From the NCBI GenBank assembly GCA_027494035.1, contig JAOSJQ010000001.1, positions 1,054,001 to 1,118,000 on the forward strand: a stretch of 64,000 bases of DNA, read 5' to 3'. This document shows positions 58,235-64,000 of this stretch, in pieces (position 1 is the first letter of the stretch; every line of letters starts with the position of its first letter). The notes below the pieces were generated by a model, which saw nothing but the letters and a program-made list of their open reading frames with translations, was not told the origin of the DNA and searched no databases. This stretch comes from UTCFX2 sp002050125 (lineage in GTDB: Bacteria > Chloroflexota > Anaerolineae > Anaerolineales > UBA4823). The position numbers and the translations under genes were made by a program.

Positions 58235-59545
58235 TTGAAGAAAAAAATCGCGGTCATCGGCGCCGGGTTCGGCGGTTTGTCAGCCGCATACGACCTGGCA
58301 CAGGCGGGGCACGATGTGACCGTGCTCGAAGCAAGCGCGCAAGTCGGCGGGTTGGCGGCAGGTTTCAAGGAGCCGGAATGGGACTGGTCGGTAGAGGAAT
58401 ACTATCACCATTTTTTCGCCAGCGACCGGCACCTGCTCAACCTGGTTGACGAGCTCGGCTTGCACAGCCGGGTGGTTTTCGAACGACCGTACACCGTCAT
58501 GTATTACAACGGTCGCTTCTACCCTTTCGACTCGATCCTCAAGGCGATCCTCTTTCCAGGCCTCGGCTGGGGGATTAACAAAATCCGCTTCGGCTTGGTG
58601 GGTCTCTACCTCAAACTGACCAGCAACTGGAAAACCCTGGAACAATACACCGTCGCCGAATGGATGCGCCGCTGGGCGGGCGATCAAGTCTATGAGCTGA
58701 TGTGGCAGCCCCTGCTTTTGGGGAAATTTGGCGAGCGCTACGCCGCCAAAGTGAATATGGCGTGGATGTGGGCGCGCCTCAAAGCCCGCACAACCCGCCT
58801 GGGCACGTTCCAGGGCGGGTTTCAAGCCTTCGCCGATTTGCTTGCCGAGCACATCCAGCAGCTTGGCGTCGAGATCCAGCTTTCCACCCCCGTAGTGCAG
58901 ATCGACTCCCTCCCGCAAAGCGGGTTGATGATCGAGACGGCGCACGGCGCAGGGCGCTTCGACCAGTGCCTGGTCACTACCTCCCCCGCGCTCCTGGCGC
59001 GCCTAGCGCCCAGCTTGCCCGCGGACTACCTGCGCGGCTTGCTCGAACTCGAGAGCATGGGCGCGGTTGTGATGATCCTGGCGTTGAAGCATCAACTCTC
59101 CGAGCAAGGTTATTACTGGTACAACATCCCCAAGTCGGCGGGCTTCCCCTACCTGGCGCTGGTTGAGCATACGAACTTCGTCTCAGCGGAGCATTTCGCG
59201 GGCGAGCACATCGTCTACATCGGCGATTACCTGGAGACCGATCACGAATACTTCCGCCTTTCCCAGGAAGAGCTGTTGGAGCGCTTCCTGCCTTCCCTGA
59301 CGCGCTTCAACCCGTCTTTTTCCCCGGACTGGATCCGCAAAACCTGGCTCTTTCGCACCAATTACGCCCAGCCGGTGCCGCTCGTGAACCACTCAAAGAA
59401 CATTCCCCCCATTCAAACCCCGATCCCGGGTTTGTTTTTTGCCAGCATGAGCCAGGTTTATCCCTGGGATCGCGGCACCAATTTTGCGGTCGAAATCGCC
59501 CGCCGCGCGGCGCGCCTGATGCTGACGGAAAACGGTCAAAGCTAA
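58235..59545 (+). CDS. FAD-dependent oxidoreductase, protoporphyrinogen-oxidase/amine-oxidase-like
   Basis: 436 residues from a TTG that directly follows the upstream stop. The dinucleotide motif VIGAGFGGLSAAYDLAQAGHDVTVLEAS and the VGGLAAGF loop are typical of FAD-binding NAD(P)-binding-9 amine oxidases and phytoene-desaturase relatives. WDWSVEEYYHHFFASD and MYYNGRFYPFDS resemble the UDP-galactopyranose-mutase-like/HemG-type group found next to glycosyltransferases. Likely substrate: a lipid or polyprenyl compound (inference), given its pairing with an AglD-like protein. Confidence 0.8.
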   Translation: MKKKIAVIGAGFGGLSAAYDLAQAGHDVTVLEASAQVGGLAAGFKEPEWDWSVEEYYHHFFASDRHLLNLVDELGLHSRVVFERPYTVMYYNGRFYPFDSILKAILFPGLGWGINKIRFGLVGLYLKLTSNWKTLEQYTVAEWMRRWAGDQVYELMWQPLLLGKFGERYAAKVNMAWMWARLKARTTRLGTFQGGFQAFADLLAEHIQQLGVEIQLSTPVVQIDSLPQSGLMIETAHGAGRFDQCLVTTSPALLARLAPSLPADYLRGLLELESMGAVVMILALKHQLSEQGYYWYNIPKSAGFPYLALVEHTNFVSAEHFAGEHIVYIGDYLETDHEYFRLSQEELLERFLPSLTRFNPSFSPDWIRKTWLFRTNYAQPVPLVNHSKNIPPIQTPIPGLFFASMSQVYPWDRGTNFAVEIARRAARLMLTENGQS

Positions 59546-59625
59546 CGGAAAAGTGACCGCTCAACGTTGTGAACGGCGGCGATCTCGTCCGCCTGAATAA
59601 CCAAATCGATCCACAGGAAAATTCA

Positions 59626-60048
59626 ATGAAACCCGAATTTTACGCTCTTCTCACTGCCATGGCTTGGGGCATCGGCGGCTATTTCGAAAAGAAAGGGCTC
59701 CACCTGGGCAACCTCGCGCCTCAAATGGGAATCACAATCCGCACGGCGGTCGCCCTGGTCATCCTCGGCGCAGTCAGTTATCCGCAGTGGAAAACATTGC
59801 CGCAGGCTGGCGGCAAAGCCTTGCTGATGCTGGCGATTGGGGGCGGCGTGGTCGCAGGTTCGCTGGGCATGTTGTTTTTTTACACCGCCTTGAAAGGCGC
59901 GCCGCTGACCCGAGTCATGCCGATCGCCTTCACCTCGCCCTTGTTCGGGGCGTTGATGGGCATTATTTTGGGCGGCGAACCGCTCACCTGGAAAAGCGTT
60001 GCCGGCACCCTGCTGACGATAGCCGGCATCATTGTGCTGACAATTTGA
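59626..60048 (+). CDS. Single-domain EamA/DMT-family membrane protein
   Basis: 140 residues from ATG 59626 with CAGGAAA upstream. Five spans in one EamA unit (FYALLTAMAWGIGGYFEKKGLHLG, MGITIRTAVALVILGAV, GVVAGSLGMLFFYTALKGAPLTRVMPIAFTSPLFGALMGIILGGEPLTWKSVAGTLLTIAGIIVLTI). The usual drug/metabolite transporter has two such units, so this one probably dimerises. The substrate is unknown. It lies 80 bases downstream of the oxidoreductase on the same strand. Confidence 0.85.
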   Translation: MKPEFYALLTAMAWGIGGYFEKKGLHLGNLAPQMGITIRTAVALVILGAVSYPQWKTLPQAGGKALLMLAIGGGVVAGSLGMLFFYTALKGAPLTRVMPIAFTSPLFGALMGIILGGEPLTWKSVAGTLLTIAGIIVLTI

Positions 60049-60060
60049 TGACAATTTGAG

Positions 60061-61530
60061 ATGAAAAACTTCTGGGAAGATCTGGATGAAACCGTGCGCT
60101 CCATGCAGGCTGCCTGGGGCGTGCCGGGGCTGGGCGTTGCGATCGTCAACGGCGATCAGATTGTTTATGCGCGCGGCTTTGGCGAGCGCGCGCACGGCAA
60201 GACCGGCTCGGTCGATGCGCATACGATCTTTGCGATCGGCTCATGCACCAAAGCCTTCACTGCCACCGCGATCGGGATGTTGGTTCAGGAAGGGAAGCTC
60301 GCCTGGGACGATCCGGCGAACCAATACCTGCCGGATTTCCAGCTTTTCGATCCGGCAGCCACGCGTGAGATCAGCGTGCGCGACCTGCTCTGCCACCGCA
60401 GCGGGCTGGCAACTTTTAGCGGGGACTTCATGGGTTACGGTTCGAGCTACACCCGCGAGGAGGTTCTGTGGCGCGTGCGTTTCATCCCACCCGCGTTTCA
60501 TCTGCGCGGCGGGTTCGGCTACTCCAACCTGATGTTTCTGGCAGCCGGGCAGATCATCCTGCGCCTTTCGGGTTTGAATTGGGAGGACTTTGTCCGCACC
60601 CGGCTGATCGAGCCGCTCGGCATGAAGCGCACCACCACCGGCGTGGATGAGCTGGCGGGGATGGACAACGTTGCTCAACCGCACGCCCTGGCGGGCAACA
60701 AGCTCATCCAGGTGCCTTACGTAAAGCTGGATGCTCATGCGGCGTCGGGCGGAATTAATTCATCCGCTCATGATATGGCGCTTTGGCTGCGCTTCCAGTT
60801 GGCGAACGGTCAGTGGGACAAAAGCCAATTTGTCGATCCAGCCATCCTCGAGGAGACGCGCCTGCCGCACACCCTGATCCCCATCGACGCTGACGCCCGC
60901 AGGTTGATCCCGCGGCGTCATTTCTCAGCCTACGGTCTGGGATGGGGGTTAAGCGATTATGGCGGACGACTGGTCGTCAGCCACACCGGCGGCGTGGACG
61001 GCATGCAGTCGCTGGCTGCCTTTCTGCCGGAAGAACGGCTTGGTCTGGTGATCCTGACCAACCAACTGCCATCCAGCTTGAGCTCCGCCTTGTTTTATCA
61101 CATTCTGGATGCCGCCCTGGACTTGCCGCGGACCGATTGGCAAACCGAGTTTCTCGCCCAGGATCGCAAGAAAGCCGAGGCGACGGCAGACGCCCGCCGG
61201 AAGCTGGAAGCCAGCCGCCAGGCTGGCGCCCCGCCCAGCCTTCCTCTAGCCAGCTACCTTGGAGAATACACCGACCCTATTTACGGCAAGCTGAGCGTGG
61301 CAATGCAAAACAATCAGTTCGTGCTTCAGCCGGAGGGGCACCCAAACCTGAAGGGCACGCTGGAACACTGGCACGCCAACACATTTCTGTGTACCTGGTC
61401 CTCGCCGACTTACGAGCAAAGTTTCGTCCACTTTTCAATCGGCATGGATGGCAAGGCTTCCAGCCTGCGCTTCAAGGTGGCTGAGTTCATCGATCCGCTC
61501 GAATACGTTTTTAAGCGCCTGCTGGATTAA
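60061..61530 (+). CDS. Serine hydrolase of the class-C beta-lactamase/PBP family
   Basis: 489 residues, 12 bases after the EamA gene. The S-x-x-K motif is SCTK (Ser61-Lys64), the Tyr motif YSN (154-156) and the third H-T-G-G (308-311). The first 370 residues are the beta-lactamase domain (VPGLGVAIVNGDQIVYARGFG, VRDLLCHRSGL); the C-terminal part is a lipocalin-like DUF3471-type domain (YLGEYTDPIYGKLSVAM). No signal peptide is evident, so it is probably a cytoplasmic esterase or peptidase rather than an antibiotic-resistance enzyme. Confidence 0.88.
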   Translation: MKNFWEDLDETVRSMQAAWGVPGLGVAIVNGDQIVYARGFGERAHGKTGSVDAHTIFAIGSCTKAFTATAIGMLVQEGKLAWDDPANQYLPDFQLFDPAATREISVRDLLCHRSGLATFSGDFMGYGSSYTREEVLWRVRFIPPAFHLRGGFGYSNLMFLAAGQIILRLSGLNWEDFVRTRLIEPLGMKRTTTGVDELAGMDNVAQPHALAGNKLIQVPYVKLDAHAASGGINSSAHDMALWLRFQLANGQWDKSQFVDPAILEETRLPHTLIPIDADARRLIPRRHFSAYGLGWGLSDYGGRLVVSHTGGVDGMQSLAAFLPEERLGLVILTNQLPSSLSSALFYHILDAALDLPRTDWQTEFLAQDRKKAEATADARRKLEASRQAGAPPSLPLASYLGEYTDPIYGKLSVAMQNNQFVLQPEGHPNLKGTLEHWHANTFLCTWSSPTYEQSFVHFSIGMDGKASSLRFKVAEFIDPLEYVFKRLLD

Positions 61531-61562
61531 TCCGTAGCGCTCGAAAAAGACCGAACCCTTGT

Positions 61563-62757
61563 ATGGATATCCGCGATCTATATGCCTTGCTCACACCGCT
61601 GGGTCAGCAGGCGCTGGCTGACGCCGAGGCATTACAGCCGCGCGAAAAGGATTTCCTCAATCACTTCACAACCTTGTCCCGCCGCTATTCGGCGGAACTG
61701 GCGCGCGCCGCGCTCGAAACAGCCATCCTGCGCGGCGAGGCGTCGGTAAAATTCCCTGGGGCGGGGCGCATGTACTTCACCCGCAGCGCGCTGGAGCAAG
61801 CCAGCGCCGCCCAGGTTTCCGCTTACCGCTCGAATCGTTTTGCCGGCTTTGCCGCTCTGCTCGACCTGGGCTGCTCGATCGGCGGGGATACGCTGGCGCT
61901 GGCGGCGCACGCCCCCACGATCGCCATCGATTGGGATCCGCTGCGCCTGACGATGGCGCGTTTGAACCTAGCCGCGCTGCTGCCCGATAAACGGACGGCT
62001 TTTATCCAGGCTGACCTCAACCAGCCGCTGCCGCTTCAGCTCACCCCGCGCCTGGGGCTATTTTTCGATCCCGGACGCCGGTCTCAGAGCCGCCGCATCC
62101 GCTCGGTTCGGCGCTATGAGCCGCCGCTAGAAGTGATCCAGGGCTGGCTGCCGCAAGCTTCGGCTTTAGGGGTCAAGCTTTCGCCCGGCGTCAACCTGGC
62201 GGAACTGCGCGGATACGACGCCGAAATTGAATTCGTTTCATTAAACGGCGAACTGAAAGAAGCGCTGCTCTGGTTTGGAGCGTTGAAATCTACCGGGCGC
62301 CGCGCCGCATTGCTCCCGGGACCTCACGTGCTTGAAGCTGCTCCAGGTGAAACCGACCCGCCGCCGCAACTCGACGCACCGCGCGCCTATCTTTACGAAC
62401 CGGACGCGGCGGTCCTGCGCGCCGGTCTGGTGCGCAAACTCGGCGCGCAGCTCGGCGCCGCGCAGCTCGACCCCGGACATCGCCTATCTGACCGCCGACC
62501 GTCTGGTTGACACCCCGTTTGCCAAAGCGTTCGCGGTCGAAGATTGGCTGCCATTCAACCTGAAGCGCCTGCGAGCGCTCCTGCGCGCCCGGCGGGTCGA
62601 ACGGGTGGTCGTGAAAAAGCGCGGCTCGCCCCTGCAGCCCGAAGCGCTGATCCGCGAGCTGCGGCTCCGCCCCGGCGAAGCGGAAGAGGCGCAGCGCATC
62701 GTCGTTCTTACGCACCTGCGCGGCCGCCCCATCGCGGTGATCTGCCTGCCAGCCTGA
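61563..62757 (+). CDS. SAM-dependent methyltransferase with THUMP-like domain (one-base frameshift)
   Basis: About 397 residues if one C of four (62471-62474) is removed: the protein then runs AQLDPDIAYLTADRLVDTPF and on to the end. LLDLGCSIGGDTLALA is the SAM site, IDWDPLRLTMARLNL, ADLNQP and FFDPGRRSQSRR follow. The C-terminal part (VERVVVKKRGSPLQPEALIRELRL) matches the THUMP-like domain of this family, linked to RNA modification. The target is unknown. It comes 32 bases after the serine hydrolase. Confidence 0.8.
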
Positions 62758-62762
62758 ATCTG

Positions 62763-62768
62763 CTATAA
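62763..62768 (+). promoter_or_regulatory. -10 element before the phospholipase-D-like gene
   Basis: TATAAT just after the methyltransferase stop, giving a leader of about 78 bases to ATG 62853. Confidence 0.45.
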
Positions 62769-62852
62769 TGACCAGCGCAAAACCCAGCCCGCTAGGTGTT
62801 CTTCTGCACCGGGCTAAATGCGGCAGCGAATACAGACACCTCTCAGCCTGAT

Positions 62853-63950
62853 ATGACCCGATCTTCAAACCGCCGGTTCTCCTATCCAAGTTTCGTCATC
62901 GCGGCGCTGCTGCTTGCCAGCCTGGCGTGTCAGGTCTCCGCCCCGCAAAACCCCGGCTTACGCACAGAGCCGGTAGAGACACACCCGCCAGCAGCAAGCT
63001 GGTTCTCAATTTACTTCACAGATCCTTCCGCGCCCGACAGCCAGAGCTTGCGGAACGGACCCGACCGGCATCTGGCGTCCGCCATCGAGCAAGCCCATTT
63101 CAGCGTCGATGTCGCCGTGTTGCAGTTGAACCTGTGGAGCGTGCGCGACGCCCTGATCTCCGCCCACCAGCGCGGCGTGCGCGTCCGCATGGTTACCGAC
63201 AGCGACTATCTGGACACCAAGGAGATCCAGCAGTTGATTGCCGCCGGCATCCCGCTGTTGGGAGACCGCCGCGAAGGGACGATGCACAACAAATTCGTCG
63301 TCATCGACCAACTCGAGGTCTGGACTGGCTCTATGAACTTCACCCTTAACGAGAGCTACCGCAACAACAACACCCTCATCCGCCTGCGCTCGCCCGAACT
63401 GGCGCAAAATTTCACCGCAGAATTCGAGGAAATGTTCGTGGATGACAAGTTCGGTCCGGGTTCGCCCGCCAATACCTCGCACCCCAGTCTGATGATCGGG
63501 AACACCAAGATCGAGACCTGTTTCTCGCCGGATGACGGCTGCACCGCCCAACTGCTGCGGGTGATCGAATCTGCCCAAAAAAGCCTGGCTTTCCTGGCGT
63601 ACTCGTTCACCTCCGACGACCTGGCTAACGCCCTGATCAAAAGTGCTGAGCGCGGTGTGCGCGTCGAAGGCGTGATGGAAAGCTCGCAAGTTGAAACCAA
63701 CCGCGGCTCGGATTACGCGCGCTTTCTAGCCGCCGGGCTGGATGTGCGCCTGGACGCAAACCCCAAACAAATGCACGAAAAAGTGATGATCATCGACGGG
63801 CAGATCGTGGCGCTGGGTTCGTTCAACTTCACCTTCTCAGCCGAAACTCGCAATGACGAGAATTTGCTGATCATCCACGATCCGCAAATCGCGGCGCTTT
63901 ATCAGGCGGAATTTGAGCGGCTCTTCAATCAGGCGCCCCCGGCGAGATAG
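62853..63950 (+). CDS. Phospholipase-D-like lipoprotein with two HKD motifs
   Basis: 365 residues from ATG 62853. The lipoprotein signal ends at LLASLACQ (lipobox Cys about residue 25). Two H-x-K-x4-D catalytic motifs, HNKFVVIDQLEVWTGSMNF and HEKVMIIDGQIVALGSFNF, make a complete PLD-superfamily active site. The spacing and length are those of bacterial PLD-like nucleases (Nuc-type) as well as of lipid-acting members. As a lipoprotein it acts outside the membrane, perhaps on DNA or phospholipid. Its stop overlaps the convergent GNAT stop by 22 bases. Confidence 0.88.
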   Translation: MTRSSNRRFSYPSFVIAALLLASLACQVSAPQNPGLRTEPVETHPPAASWFSIYFTDPSAPDSQSLRNGPDRHLASAIEQAHFSVDVAVLQLNLWSVRDALISAHQRGVRVRMVTDSDYLDTKEIQQLIAAGIPLLGDRREGTMHNKFVVIDQLEVWTGSMNFTLNESYRNNNTLIRLRSPELAQNFTAEFEEMFVDDKFGPGSPANTSHPSLMIGNTKIETCFSPDDGCTAQLLRVIESAQKSLAFLAYSFTSDDLANALIKSAERGVRVEGVMESSQVETNRGSDYARFLAAGLDVRLDANPKQMHEKVMIIDGQIVALGSFNFTFSAETRNDENLLIIHDPQIAALYQAEFERLFNQAPPAR

Positions 63951-64000
63951 GCTTCCACCCCGGTCGATGATCGAAAGCCGCACTTTTTGTAAACGGTTGC
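63929..64000 (-). CDS. GNAT-like acetyltransferase, C-terminal end
   Basis: Partial, minus strand, continuing beyond the window. The last 23 codons read ATVYKKCGFRSSTGVEAYLA and end with a TGA at 63931-63929. V-Y-x-K-x-G-F is the usual C-terminal block of GNAT acetyltransferases. Too short for more. Confidence 0.5.
   Translation of the reverse strand, partial: ATVYKKCGFRSSTGVEAYLAGGA

Overview
The window looks like a chromosomal segment of a GC-rich, single-membrane-type bacterium, most likely a Chloroflexota (Anaerolineae-like) genome. This assignment is inference. It rests on secreted or membrane proteins with Thr/Pro-rich linkers next to LysM domains, a NurA / HAS-barrel / HerA operon, a mix of apparently leaderless and Shine-Dalgarno starts, and frequent TTG/GTG starts. 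No rRNA, CRISPR array, insertion sequence, prophage or conjugation genes were seen.

Layout. (1) 1-12.8 kb: surface polysaccharide region with glycosyltransferases (two are GT2-GT4 fusions), multi-pass membrane glycosyltransferase-like proteins, a SAM methyltransferase and a secreted GH26-like protein. GC-rich genes alternate with clearly AT-rich ones (about 1-1.3 kb and 5.6-8.9 kb), suggesting a mosaic built by transfer. (2) 12.8-22.7 kb: a GNAT, the nurA / HAS-barrel / herA DNA-end-processing operon, ferritin, a coupled trio (AAC(6')-like acetyltransferase, sucrase/ferredoxin-like protein, SDR) and a Nudix hydrolase. A lytic transglycosylase and a membrane protein then diverge from a shared intergenic region with SOS-box-like operators. 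(3) 22.7-24.9 kb: an OmpR-type two-component system. (4) 24.9-30.6 kb, minus strand: the translation/transcription cluster tRNA-Thr, tRNA-Tyr, tRNA-Thr, tuf, rpmG, tRNA-Trp, secE, nusG, rplK, rplA, rplJ, rplL, ending in a terminator without rpoBC. (5) 30.7-39.7 kb: rlmB-like and PIN-TRAM genes, an Atg22-like MFS protein, menaquinone-type ubiE and ubiX, methyltransferases, a UDP-sugar dehydrogenase and an Rrf2 regulator. (6) 39.9-48.5 kb: urocanate hydratase with a pseudokinase-like membrane protein, a six-TM protein, an MFS protein, a LysM surface protein, and a glycosyltransferase/thioesterase operon. (7) 48.5-64 kb: a GNAT, an UPF0173 hydrolase, RNase Z, FtsK, CapA-like lipoprotein, LysM and beta-propeller surface proteins, an AglD-like membrane protein, an FAD oxidoreductase, an EamA protein, a class-C serine hydrolase, a THUMP-like methyltransferase, a phospholipase-D-like lipoprotein and the end of a GNAT.

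Two patterns run through the window. First, six genes carry single-base frameshifts, at seven sites: 2437-2440, 6934-6938, 13687-13690, about 45131 and about 45390, 55163-55165 and 62471-62474. At each site the protein resumes perfectly in another frame, and most lie in short homopolymers, so uncorrected long-read errors are the simplest explanation. Second, at least ten genes have a TATAAT-like -10 element only 6-12 bases before the start codon and no Shine-Dalgarno sequence, which implies leaderless mRNAs; operon-internal genes use strong AGGAGG-type sites. The best candidates for less-described biology are the stand-alone HAS-barrel protein between NurA and HerA, the attenuator-like leader of the PIN-TRAM gene, the palindrome over the ferritin promoter, and the pseudokinase next to an orphan urocanate hydratase.
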